Assembly: GCA_903934155.1 (NCBI GenBank)
Contig: CAIZMS010000168.1
Span: 1 to 9,900, forward strand
Direction: 5' to 3'
DNA: 9,900 nt
Source of the DNA: an uncultured bacterium
Lineage (GTDB): Bacteria > Verrucomicrobiota > Kiritimatiellia > CAIKKV01 > CAITUY01
The notes beneath the pieces are model-generated. The model was not told the origin of the DNA. It ran no database searches and saw only the letters and a program-made list of their open reading frames with translations. This document shows, one piece after another, positions 1 to 7,419 of the stretch. A program made the position numbers and the translations under genes. Within the stretch, counting starts at the first letter, position 1; each line of letters begins with the position of its first letter.

Positions 1-778
1 CACCCAGAAACTCTTCATTACAGGGAACCGTGCCCGACAACACCACCTGGCGAACAGACTCCCACCCCAATTTGTATTCGCTATAACGCAACACATCCCG
101 GATATTCTCAGCCAAAAAGCCCGGAGCTTCGATCCAGGTTGAGGCCCGGCAATAGATGGCATGCGGATAAAGCTCCCCGGTTCCCCTCCTGATCATGACA
201 TCGGCTGCATGCGGCGACAAATTGACCAGACAAACCGGAATATTCCCTCCTCTGTCCCCGACCACTTCGTAAAGGTTGGCGACCGCCAGCGCCCGCAAAT
301 CCAGAATCACAGGATCCAGCCCTGCCTCATAAAGCACATCCAGTTCCCGCTCGACATCCTTTACAGGGGTCGCCGCCAGAAGCCCCGTCACGGGTTGTGA
401 ACCGCCTTCCTGGGCTGGTTTATTCAAATACCACTCCACCACAATCTCATGCCCCGGCAGTTGAAGCGCTTCCTCGGCCTTCAAGTGAAGCGTTCGCTTC
501 AATTCCGTTTCCGTCATGGGCGGCAAACTGAAATATCGCATCACAAGCGACCCGCTGCGAAGTGAGGCACAAACGGTGCGGGTCGGCATCCCGGCCTTTT
601 TCCACAGGTTCCTCACCGCCCCGGCAATTATCTTCGAATCGGATGTGGAGTCGTATTCCACAATTCCAGCATGGGTTATCACAATCGAGCCCGGGTCCTT
701 CCCGCGCACCCGAACAGCGGAAATAGTACGATCCCCAAACTCGATTCCGGCGATATCCTTTGTGGACCAATTGATCAC
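1..778 (-). CDS. pilM: Type IV pilus assembly protein PilM, 5' part (runs off left edge)
   Basis: Partial gene; 259 codons are visible. PilM is the actin-like cytoplasmic protein that recruits PilN/PilO at the inner membrane and links them to the assembly ATPase. Seen: an N-terminal actin-like strand (IAGIEFGDRTISAVRV, residues 9-24), the family stretch FSLPPMTETEL followed by a helix ending in LQLPGHE, then LDLRALAVANLY and a second subdomain with IRDVLRYSEYKLG and VVLSGT. The start chosen is GTG at 778-776, with GGA about 10 nt upstream and the next residues INWSTKDIAGIE matching the usual short leader; in-frame GTG codons further upstream are possible. It lies 107 nt after the pilin. pilN/pilO would be expected beyond the left edge. 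Odd: the acidic residues usual in the two phosphate motifs are E and N here. GspL-like proteins share this fold, but PilM fits better. Confidence 0.85.
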   Translation of the reverse strand, partial: MINWSTKDIAGIEFGDRTISAVRVRGKDPGSIVITHAGIVEYDSTSDSKIIAGAVRNLWKKAGMPTRTVCASLRSGSLVMRYFSLPPMTETELKRTLHLKAEEALQLPGHEIVVEWYLNKPAQEGGSQPVTGLLAATPVKDVERELDVLYEAGLDPVILDLRALAVANLYEVVGDRGGNIPVCLVNLSPHAADVMIRRGTGELYPHAIYCRASTWIEAPGFLAENIRDVLRYSEYKLGWESVRQVVLSGTVPCNEEFLG

Positions 779-833
779 AATCGCTTTCCTTTCACAACCG
801 CAGACCGCCCCACTCACCACCTTATACGGAACC

Positions 834-863
834 GGAGCCCCCTCTTCCACGCCCGGGAGCTCC
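834..863 (-). promoter_or_regulatory. Stem-loop between pilin and pilM
   Basis: On the minus strand, arm GGAGCTCCC (863-855) and arm GGGGGCTCC (842-834) pair over 9 bp with one G-T wobble around a 12-nt loop. It begins 23 nt after the pilin stop codon. No T-run follows, so it is not a textbook intrinsic terminator. Inference: it could act as an attenuator or 3' mRNA stabiliser, allowing more pilin than PilM from one transcript. Confidence 0.4.
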
Positions 864-885
864 GGCGAGTCTCTGAAACTCCACC

Positions 886-1302
886 TTATTGCAAGAGACT
901 ACCCGTGAAGTCAGCGTTCGGATCTGTCAAGCTCACCTGTTTTCCGATATAGGACGACGATCCATTTGAAACCGTCGCAACAACCGACCAGGTATTGCTG
1001 GATGACGTCACCTGATAACTGGAGTCACCAAAATACTTTCCAGCAAAATCACCAGCCTTGATTGTCATATCCGAGGGCGGAGTCGCACAGTTAAAGCTGC
1101 TGGGATAATATCCCCCGTGTTCAGCCTTATAAACCTGCTGGGCCGTCTTAATAGTCCCGATTCCCGCCTGACCCTCTGTCGCTATGGCGCGCTTCGTATT
1201 GCCCGACATGAGCGGAATCGCGACCGCCGCCAAAATGGCGACAATAATCGCAACGACCATCAACTCAACCAATGTAAACCCAGCCTTATTCTTCCTATTC
1301 AT
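886..1302 (-). CDS. Type IV pilin / major pseudopilin-like protein
   Basis: 138-residue prepilin. Seen: an 8-residue basic leader (MNRKNKAG) ending in glycine, then FTLVE, giving the G|F prepilin-peptidase site and the conserved Glu at mature position 5. A long hydrophobic helix follows (VVAIIVAILAAVAIPL). The alpha1-C region has QQVYKAEHGGYYPS, the common pattern in PilA/GspG-like pilins. The C-terminal globular part is Ser/Thr/Gly-rich with a single cysteine, so no intramolecular disulfide is possible. Start: ATG at 1302-1300 has AGGAG 7 nt upstream; an ATG two codons earlier is too close to that site. Known of the family: the leader is cut and the N-terminus methylated by PilD, and the helix packs into the fibre core. 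Length fits small pilins. It could be the major pilin or a GspG-type pseudopilin; position directly after the platform gene suits either. Confidence 0.88.
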   Translation of the reverse strand: MNRKNKAGFTLVELMVVAIIVAILAAVAIPLMSGNTKRAIATEGQAGIGTIKTAQQVYKAEHGGYYPSSFNCATPPSDMTIKAGDFAGKYFGDSSYQVTSSSNTWSVVATVSNGSSSYIGKQVSLTDPNADFTGSLLQ

Positions 1303-1393
1303 CGTCATTCTCCTTTTACCTGTTTGTTGACTACTCTCGTTTCCTCCCCAAAATCCTATGTTGATATTCGAGATCCACCTCCTTTTATTCTGC

Positions 1394-1413
1394 GGCGGTG
1401 ACAGCGCACCGCC
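1394..1413 (-). promoter_or_regulatory. Stem-loop after pilC
   Basis: GGCGGTG (1394-1400) and CACCGCC (1407-1413) are perfect 7-bp inverted repeats around a 6-nt loop. They lie between the pilC stop and the pilin start. No T-run follows on the minus strand. It may be a processing or attenuation site within the pilus transcript. Confidence 0.4.
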
Positions 1414-1428
1414 CTCCACTATTCGACC

Positions 1429-1464
1429 AAACCTGAACCCTGAAACCCTCTTTCCTGACCCCTG
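1429..1464. repeat. Degenerate 7-nt tandem repeat (CCTGAAC-like)
   Basis: On the plus strand, CCTG ends at 1435, 1442, 1457 and 1464, with a CCTC variant ending at 1450. Spacings are therefore 7, 8, 7 and 7 nt. On the minus strand this reads as CAGGGGT, CAGGAAA, GAGGGTTT, CAGGGTT, CAGGTTT. It shares its period with the arrays at 8046, 8714 and 8773. Confidence 0.55.
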
Positions 1465-1490
1465 CCCCTCTTCTCCCCCTCTTCCCACTC

Positions 1491-2720
1491 CTACCGCATC
1501 GTTCCCGCCGCCGTGAACACGGGCAGGTAGATGGCCATCACCAGCACCAGGATCATGCAACCGAAAACGATGATGATCACGGGCTCAAACAGCGATGTTG
1601 CCATCATGATAGAGCCCTCGGCCTGGTCTTCATACAAATCAGCCACTTTGGACAGGACATCCGGCAAACGGCCGGACGATTCCCCCACGCTGACCATCCT
1701 TATCACCAGCCGGGGAAAAGTTTTTCTATCCAGACTGCTGGCGATATCATTTCCCGCCATGATTCGATCCCGGGTCGCTTTAAGCGTGGCCTCCATGGAT
1801 TTGTTTCCTAAAATTTCAGCGGCGACCTCGATCGCAGTGGTCACCGGGACCCCCCCGCGAACCATGATCCCGAGATTCCGGCAAAACCTCGCCACGGCAA
1901 TCTTCCGGATGATATCCCCAACAACGGGCAATTTAAGCAGAAAGGCATCCCGCTGCTTCCGTCCCGCGACAGTTCGGCAATACAAAATCAAGGCAATCAC
2001 AATCCCGACCAGCGCCAGAAAAATGGGGATCGCATGCGAAATAATGAAGGCATTCGCTGAAAACACGACTTGCGTCAACTTCGGCAGTTTCCCGCCAAAT
2101 GTGGCAAAAGCGTCTTGAAATTTCGGCAGAACAAAAAGGGTCATGATCAGTGAAATGAGGATGAAGAAAATCCCGATAAATATGGGATAGGCAACAATGC
2201 TCTTGATCTTTCGCGCCAGTTTATCGGCCTTCTCCATCGAATTCGCCAGATAGTTAAGCGTCTCCGTAATACTTCCGGACTCCTCGGCCGCCTTAATCAG
2301 CGCCACAAACAGCCGGTCAAACGCCCTGGCTTCACCGACAATCGACTGCGACATCGTCAGACCGTCATCCAACCGTTTCATCACCCGGTTGAGAACCAAT
2401 TTGAAGGAAGGATTGTCGAGATCCAGCGCGATGTTTTCAAATGCCTCACGCAACGGAACCCCTGATTCAACCGAAATTGAAAGTTGACGACAAAACACGG
2501 CCCGATCGGACAATGAGATCGGGCGCTGGAATAGAGCGGTCCGGGATGACGAATCGGAATCCCTTCTCATCCGGGAAACGGGCTCATCATCCGTGATATC
2601 CGTGACCGTAAGGCCCTTGGCATGAAGCTGGGAAAGGGCCTCAAAACGCGAAACCGCCGTAAAGCTACCCGTGACCATTCTCCCGGTCACATCCTTGGCG
2701 GCATATTGATAGGTTGGCAT
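1491..2720 (-). CDS. pilC: Type IV pilus inner-membrane platform protein PilC/GspF
   Basis: 409-residue polytopic platform protein on which the pilus ATPases act. Seen: an N-terminal domain starting MPTYQYAAKDVTG, typical for PilC/GspF; two tandem T2SSF domains (roughly residues 75-200 and 280-400), with the family pattern FCRQLSISVESGVPLREAF in the first and its counterpart FCRNLGIMVRGGVPVTTAIE in the second; and three hydrophobic membrane segments (around IVAYPIFIGIFFILISLIM, IPIFLALVGIVIALILY, and the C-terminal FEPVIIIVFGCMILVLVMA). Length matches the family. The ATG at 2720 has CAGGAG 6 nt upstream, and this site lies inside the 3' end of pilB; only 1 nt separates the two genes, so translation is probably coupled. 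A run of seven G (1850-1856) sits in frame in the second domain. Confidence 0.95.
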   Translation of the reverse strand: MPTYQYAAKDVTGRMVTGSFTAVSRFEALSQLHAKGLTVTDITDDEPVSRMRRDSDSSSRTALFQRPISLSDRAVFCRQLSISVESGVPLREAFENIALDLDNPSFKLVLNRVMKRLDDGLTMSQSIVGEARAFDRLFVALIKAAEESGSITETLNYLANSMEKADKLARKIKSIVAYPIFIGIFFILISLIMTLFVLPKFQDAFATFGGKLPKLTQVVFSANAFIISHAIPIFLALVGIVIALILYCRTVAGRKQRDAFLLKLPVVGDIIRKIAVARFCRNLGIMVRGGVPVTTAIEVAAEILGNKSMEATLKATRDRIMAGNDIASSLDRKTFPRLVIRMVSVGESSGRLPDVLSKVADLYEDQAEGSIMMATSLFEPVIIIVFGCMILVLVMAIYLPVFTAAGTMR

Positions 2721-2721
2721 A

Positions 2722-4455
2722 TTACGCTCCTGTCTCCAAAAACGCTTCGTCACCCGCACACACACTCATCACTTCCTCGATTGTCGTGACCCCCTGCTGG
2801 ACCTTCCTGAGGCCGTTGAGGGCCAGGGGTTCCATCCCGTTCTGAATCGCTTTTCGCCTGAACATGACCGCCCCTGATTCCTTCAGGACCATTTCCCGGA
2901 TGGAATCATTAACCTCAAGGAATTCGAATATCGCAGATCGCCCCCGATATCCGGTCCTCCCGCATTTCGGACAGCCCGTCCCGTAATAATAGGTCCATGA
3001 CGCTGCGTCCGGATTCTGGCTCAGCGCGTATTGAAGAGCCTCTTCAGAGGGCTTACGTTCCTGTTTACAAGCCGGACAGATCACCCGAACCAACCGTTGC
3101 CCTAGAACCAACTTGATCGTCGCGGCAATCAGATAGGGCTCAATTCCGATATCCCTCAACCGCCAAAGCGCCGAGGGCGCGTCATTGGTGTGCAGCGAAC
3201 TCAAAACCAGATGTCCGGTCAGCGCCGACCGCATGGCAATCTGGGCTGTTTCAAAATCCCGGATTTCACCAATCATGATGATGTCGGGATCCTGACGCAG
3301 AATGGAACGCAGGGCACTGGCGAAATCAAGACCGATCGTCGACTTGCATTGCATCTGATTGATCCCCGGAATCAGGTACTCAATAGGATCCTCCACCGTC
3401 TGAATATTCCAGGCGGGATTCTTCAGATAATTAAGGGCACCATAGAGCGTGGTCGTCTTGCCGCTACCGGTTGGACCGGTCAGAAGAATAATGCCATTAG
3501 GAGTCTGCAGAACGCGCTGAAACTGCTTCAGCATGATGTCATCAAACCCAACATCCTTCATGTCAACGAGCAGGGCCTGGCGATCCAGGATGCGGAGCAC
3601 TAGTTTTTCGCCGTGCGCCTCAGGGAGCGACGACACACGAACATCAATCACCCGGTCGCTGACCTTGAACTTGAAACGCCCATCCAGGGGAAGGCGCCGC
3701 TCGGTGATATCCATATTGGACAGAATCTTAATGCGGGTCACAATCGCCTGATACAACGCCTTGGGCGGAGGGGTCACCTCACGCAACTCTCCATCCACCC
3801 GGATCCGAACCGTCACCACATGTTCCCCGGGCTCAAAATGAATGTCGCTCGCACGATCCCGCACCGCCTGCATCAGCATCAGGTTCACGAACTTGACCAC
3901 AGGTGCATCGTTCGCAAGAATTTTCAACTGTTCGGAATCAGAAGCCTGCTGTTCGGCGATGGCAATCCCATCAGCGGCTTCGACATCAACAATATCCTTG
4001 ATATCCCGCTCGATATGGGCCTCAACCCGGTAAAACTTGTCGATCATCGCCCGGATCCGAGCCTCTGAACTGACTGACTTATGAATTTCCAAACGGGTGA
4101 GGGACCGAACCGTGGCAATGGCCTCGACATCCAACGGATCCTTCATCACCAGAGTCATGGAGGGGGCGGAATCCTTCCGCACCGGAAGCAGACAGTACCG
4201 TCGTGCCACATTCTCCGGCACCAGCTTGACTTCCTCCTTCTCGAGCTTGAAGTCGTCATCCAATTCAAAAAAGGGGATTCCTAATTGCGCCGCGAGGGCC
4301 CGGGCGATGTCGTCATGCGAAACATACCCCAACTCGACAAGCGTCTCCCCCAGAACCCGTCCCGAAGTGCGCTGCAGGTGAACACCCTGATCCAACTGCG
4401 CTTCGGTGACGAGCCCCTTTTCGAGAAGAATCCTGCCTAGTTTTGACTCAATCAT
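2722..4455 (-). CDS. pilB: Type IV pilus assembly (extension) ATPase PilB/GspE
   Basis: 577-residue cytoplasmic hexameric ATPase powering pilin polymerisation. Seen in order: an N-terminal MshEN-type domain (KLGRILLEKGLVTEAQL, then RVLGETLVELGYV and FFEL), a linker, the N2 domain (SDIHFEP, then RIRVDGELRE), Walker A GPTGSGKTT at 327-335, Asp box VEDPIEY at 354-360, Walker B DIIMIGEIRD at 391-400, His box GHLVLSSLHTND at 414-425, and a zinc-binding tetracysteine (C460, C463, C495, C498), usual in PilB/GspE and absent from PilT. MshEN domains of this family can bind cyclic di-GMP; whether this one does is not shown. Start ATG 4455 has only a weak GGGA upstream and lies 16 nt after the secretin stop. 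GspE of type II secretion is the alternative; pilT and pilM nearby favour PilB. Confidence 0.95.
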   Translation of the reverse strand: MIESKLGRILLEKGLVTEAQLDQGVHLQRTSGRVLGETLVELGYVSHDDIARALAAQLGIPFFELDDDFKLEKEEVKLVPENVARRYCLLPVRKDSAPSMTLVMKDPLDVEAIATVRSLTRLEIHKSVSSEARIRAMIDKFYRVEAHIERDIKDIVDVEAADGIAIAEQQASDSEQLKILANDAPVVKFVNLMLMQAVRDRASDIHFEPGEHVVTVRIRVDGELREVTPPPKALYQAIVTRIKILSNMDITERRLPLDGRFKFKVSDRVIDVRVSSLPEAHGEKLVLRILDRQALLVDMKDVGFDDIMLKQFQRVLQTPNGIILLTGPTGSGKTTTLYGALNYLKNPAWNIQTVEDPIEYLIPGINQMQCKSTIGLDFASALRSILRQDPDIIMIGEIRDFETAQIAMRSALTGHLVLSSLHTNDAPSALWRLRDIGIEPYLIAATIKLVLGQRLVRVICPACKQERKPSEEALQYALSQNPDAASWTYYYGTGCPKCGRTGYRGRSAIFEFLEVNDSIREMVLKESGAVMFRRKAIQNGMEPLALNGLRKVQQGVTTIEEVMSVCAGDEAFLETGA

Positions 4456-4471
4456 GGTCGTTCCCTGAATT

Positions 4472-6143
4472 TTACGGCTTCGCCGGTGCATTCACCTTTT
4501 CAACCTTAATCATCGACTTGACATCAGGCGCCACCACGGCCATTTCCTCAGTCGTATTACGGATCGTTGCGGTCAGAAAGATCAACAGCTCAATCTTTTC
4601 CGTATTCACCGTCTCCCGACGGAACAGCATACCAATCAAGGGGATGCTACCCAGGAACGGAACCTTGATCTGGGTTGTTTGCTTCTTGTCGCGTAGCATA
4701 CCCCCAATCACGATCGTCTGGCCGCTCTTGACCAAAACATGGGTCTCTGCCTCACGCGTCGCTACAACCGGGTATTCGGTCAGGGAGACGCTTCCCCCTG
4801 TAGTCGCATCTGCAGAGGTGCCAACCTTTCCTGATTGATAACCGAGAAGTTCCCTGACGGACGGATGGACAATCAGATTGATCTGTTCATGATCACAAAC
4901 CTGAGGCATGACCTTGAGTTTGATGCCAATGTCCTCATACCGTTCAAGGGAAGTGGAGATAGTCGTCGTCCCCAATCCACCGGAACTGTCGGACTTGATG
5001 ATCGGCAGCTTCTGCCCCACGATGATCACCGCATCCTGGTTGTTCATCGTCAAGACACTCGGGGCAGACAGCATATTATAAGAACCGTCTTCCTGCAGGA
5101 GATGCAAAAGCACCTCAAACTGAAGATCCGTCAGTTTCTGAAAAGCCAGCGTTAGCCCCCCCATCAAAGGGGCTTTTGGCAGACAAACCACTGGGCGTGC
5201 TAAAACTGGCCGGTTTCGCCGCTCCGCTGATTTGCTGCCCACCCGCCGCAAACAGGCCTCCCGCACCCTTGGTGCCGATATTCTGGTAACTTCCCGGGGA
5301 AGCGGCGCCATTCAGTCCGGACCCCCATTCAACCCCGATATCGCGCAGTAAATCCGCCCGGATCTCCACAAACTTGGCTTCGATTTGAATCTGGATAGGC
5401 GCCACATCGACCTTATCAATAATGGCTTGTACCCGATCAATCACCTCTTGGGTATCCACCACCACCAGCGTCTTTCCCCGGACCTGGGCAGACTCTTCCG
5501 TCAGGCGTTTCAACCGCCCCAGGCTTTCCGAACTCGTGGTGTTCATGTTTCCCTGGTAAATTTGCTGATCCTGCCAGCTCTGGCTTCGAATGAGCAGTTT
5601 TCCGAGCTTTCCAGACGGAGACAACTGGTTACGGATCAGCTCATCCACATCCGAGGCATCCAGATATTTCAAGATCATCACCCTGACGATCAAGGGTTCG
5701 GCCTGCCTTGGTGCGGGAACCGCCGCAGAGGCCGCCGCCACGCTTTGGGTCCCACCTACAATGGATTTTGGAAGTTTGTCCAATCCGCAGATGATAATGG
5801 TGTCACCCACCAGGTAATACCCGTATCCATAAGGCTTGAGAATCACATCCAGGGCCTCCTGCCAGGGAATGTTTGTAACCCGCAGGGTAATGTTGCCCGT
5901 CACTTCCGGACCGATGACAATACTCCGGCCAGTCTGACGCGAAAACGCATTCAGGACCTGGGTAACCGGGCCGTTATCCACATTAATGGTGACCAGATTG
6001 ACATTGGTGCCCTGAACAAGAGGCATTGCAGCGGGGACATCCTGACCACACACCCGTTCCCCAATCATCCCAAGCAAAAACCCGGAAATCAGAAAACTCC
6101 AAAAACCCAAAACAAAACCCCGCACCCGTTCGTTCGCCTTCAT
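4472..6143 (-). CDS. pilQ: Type IV pilus/T2SS secretin PilQ/GspD, frameshifted at a G7 tract
   Basis: Outer-membrane channel for the pilus, present in two frames. The first frame runs from ATG 6143 (AAAGGAG 8 nt upstream) and covers a signal peptide (about residues 1-33), an STN domain (about 52-118), a secretin N domain (about 152-247) and the start of the core (QIEAKFVEIRADLLRDIGVEW). After residue 329 it runs off into unrelated sequence, stopping at 5115. The second frame holds the rest of the core: LTLAFQKLTDLQ, LLQEDG, LSAPSVLTMNNQ, VLVKSGQTIVIGGML and the signature VPFLGSIPLIGMLF, ending at 4472. Deleting one G from the G7 tract at 5156-5162 joins them as DGGLTLAFQ, giving 556 residues. 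The region before the break is Gly/Ser/Ala-rich, a normal secretin linker. No AMIN domain is seen. Indel artefact, phase variation or true mutation are all possible. Confidence 0.88.
5156..5162 (-). repeat. G7 homopolymer at the secretin frameshift
   Basis: Seven consecutive C on the plus strand (G on the coding strand) sit exactly where the secretin changes frame. Six G would give one open frame. Homopolymers of this length are prone to sequencing indels and to strand slippage. Confidence 0.8.
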
Positions 6144-6164
6144 AATTCCGACTCCTTTCTATGT

Positions 6165-7232
6165 CTACCGATTTGATTCCAACATTCGCGTTAACTCCTT
6201 GGGCCGCGGCGAACGGCTCATGGCCGTCCCCAAATCAATCACACCCTTGGCATGGAGAGCTTTCAGAGAATCATTCATGGTCATCATCCCCTCGCTTTTT
6301 CCCGTCTGAACCGCGGAATAAAGCTGCTGAACCTGCATTTCACGGATTAAGTTCCGAATCGCCTGGTTCACATTCATGATTTCGCAGGCCATGACCCGTC
6401 GCGTTCCATCGCGGGTGATCAGCAATTGCTGCGACACAATCCCGACCAACACCATGGAAAGCTGCGTGTAAATCTGCTGCTGCTGCGCGGGAGGGAAAAC
6501 ATCCACGATGCGGTTAATGGCGTGCGTCGTGTCCTGAGTATGCAACGTCCCCATAATCAGATGGCCGGTCTCAGCCAGACTCAGCACCAGCTGGATGGTT
6601 TCCAAATCCCGCATCTCGCCCACCATGATCACATCGGGAGACTGTCTAAATACGCTGTGCAACGCTTCAGAAAAAGAATGAGCATCCTCCCCGATTTCGC
6701 GTTGGTCAATCACACTGAGCTTGTGATGATGCAGATATTCGATGGGGTCTTCCAGACACACCATATGGAGCCGGCGGTTCTCATTGATATAGTCCAGCAT
6801 GGCCGCCTGCGTCGTAGATTTCCCACTCCCCGCCGCGCCGGTGATCAGCACCAGCCCGTGCGGCCGCAAGGCGAAATCCTTGACCACTTCAGGAAGACCC
6901 AAGTCCTCAAAGGGAGGAATTTTAAACGGAATGACCCGGATGGCAATGGCAATAGAGTCGCGCTGATAGTAGAAATTGAACCGGAACCGGCTCAGCCCTT
7001 CATACCCCTTTGAGAAATCAACACTTTTCCGGGCCTGAAGCACCCCCATCCGCTGATCCCCCAAAACATGGAAGGCAATCCTCTCAATCAGGGCCCCATC
7101 CATCACGGGATGTTTGGAGGCGGGACCCAGAATCCCATTGATTCTTAACTGGGGCACCGCTCCCACCGTAATCAAAAGATCGGAGGCCTTTCGATCACAC
7201 ATTTCTTGCAACAGATCCTCAATCAACTTCAT
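6165..7232 (-). CDS. pilT: Pilus retraction ATPase PilT
   Basis: 355-residue cytoplasmic ATPase that depolymerises the pilus, giving twitching motility and pilus-dependent DNA uptake in other bacteria. Seen: an N-terminal PAS-like domain with KASDLLITVGAVPQLRINGIL, Walker A GAAGSGKST at 132-140, Asp box CLEDPIEY at 159-166, Walker B DVIMVGEMRD at 200-209, His box GHLIMGTLHTQD at 223-234, and the PilT-specific AIRNLIRE at 291-298 followed by QTGKSEGMMTMNDSL. The zinc-binding cysteines of PilB are missing, as expected. The ATG at 7232 was chosen because GGGGAG lies 6 nt upstream and MKLIEDLLQEM matches PilT N-termini; the open frame extends to an ATG at 7313 without family-like sequence. It is the first gene of the minus-strand operon, 21 nt before the secretin. 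Walker A has GAAG where GPTG is usual. PilU is the alternative. Confidence 0.95.
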   Translation of the reverse strand: MKLIEDLLQEMCDRKASDLLITVGAVPQLRINGILGPASKHPVMDGALIERIAFHVLGDQRMGVLQARKSVDFSKGYEGLSRFRFNFYYQRDSIAIAIRVIPFKIPPFEDLGLPEVVKDFALRPHGLVLITGAAGSGKSTTQAAMLDYINENRRLHMVCLEDPIEYLHHHKLSVIDQREIGEDAHSFSEALHSVFRQSPDVIMVGEMRDLETIQLVLSLAETGHLIMGTLHTQDTTHAINRIVDVFPPAQQQQIYTQLSMVLVGIVSQQLLITRDGTRRVMACEIMNVNQAIRNLIREMQVQQLYSAVQTGKSEGMMTMNDSLKALHAKGVIDLGTAMSRSPRPKELTRMLESNR

Positions 7233-7419
7233 GTCAGGCTCCCCAAACTTGATGACGACACGAAAATTGTCTTTCAAACCTGATCCTTTGATACACCTGT
7301 TCCAGGAAAGCACAAGCTAGGGAAAACACTTATTAAGCCATCAGGGTTTCCCTGATGGCAATGCACACCGAGTGCCTTAAAACGATTGGAGTTCTTGACG
7401 CCACCCTCCGATTTCAGTC
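7233..7419. promoter_or_regulatory. Divergent intergenic region between pilT and wecB
   Basis: 187 nt that must hold the start signals for both directions. On the minus strand a weak sigma-70-like pair is visible: TTGTGC (7315-7310), 16 nt, TATCAA (7293-7288), upstream of pilT; each hexamer is only a partial match. No good promoter is seen for wecB. A perfect inverted repeat lies at 7337-7359. Confidence 0.3.
7337..7359. promoter_or_regulatory. Perfect 10-bp inverted repeat, possible operator or hairpin
   Basis: GCCATCAGGG (7337-7346), loop TTT, CCCTGATGGC (7350-7359). The arms are perfectly complementary. Neither strand has a T-run directly after it, so a classical terminator is unlikely. 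Its place between divergent genes suits a regulator site or an untranslated-leader hairpin. Confidence 0.45.

Larger units (their letters stand above)
1303..1490 (-). promoter_or_regulatory. pilC-pilin intergenic region, purine-rich on the coding strand
   Basis: 188 nt without a credible gene. In minus-strand order it holds a G/A-rich stretch, a degenerate 7-nt repeat array, a 7-bp stem-loop, a strong ribosome-binding-like AAGGAGGTG (1384-1376) with no start codon at normal spacing, and the pilin's own AGGAG. I could not identify a convincing -35/-10 or sigma-54 promoter by eye. A separate pilin promoter here is plausible from the spacing but not shown. Confidence 0.4.

Noticed and set aside
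447..770. Minus-strand open frame of 107 codons
   Set aside because: It is in the wrong frame over the pilM 5' end, and the pilM frame gives clear family motifs.
1531..2118. Plus-strand open frame of 195 codons
   Set aside because: It is an antisense shadow of pilC, with no recognisable domain.
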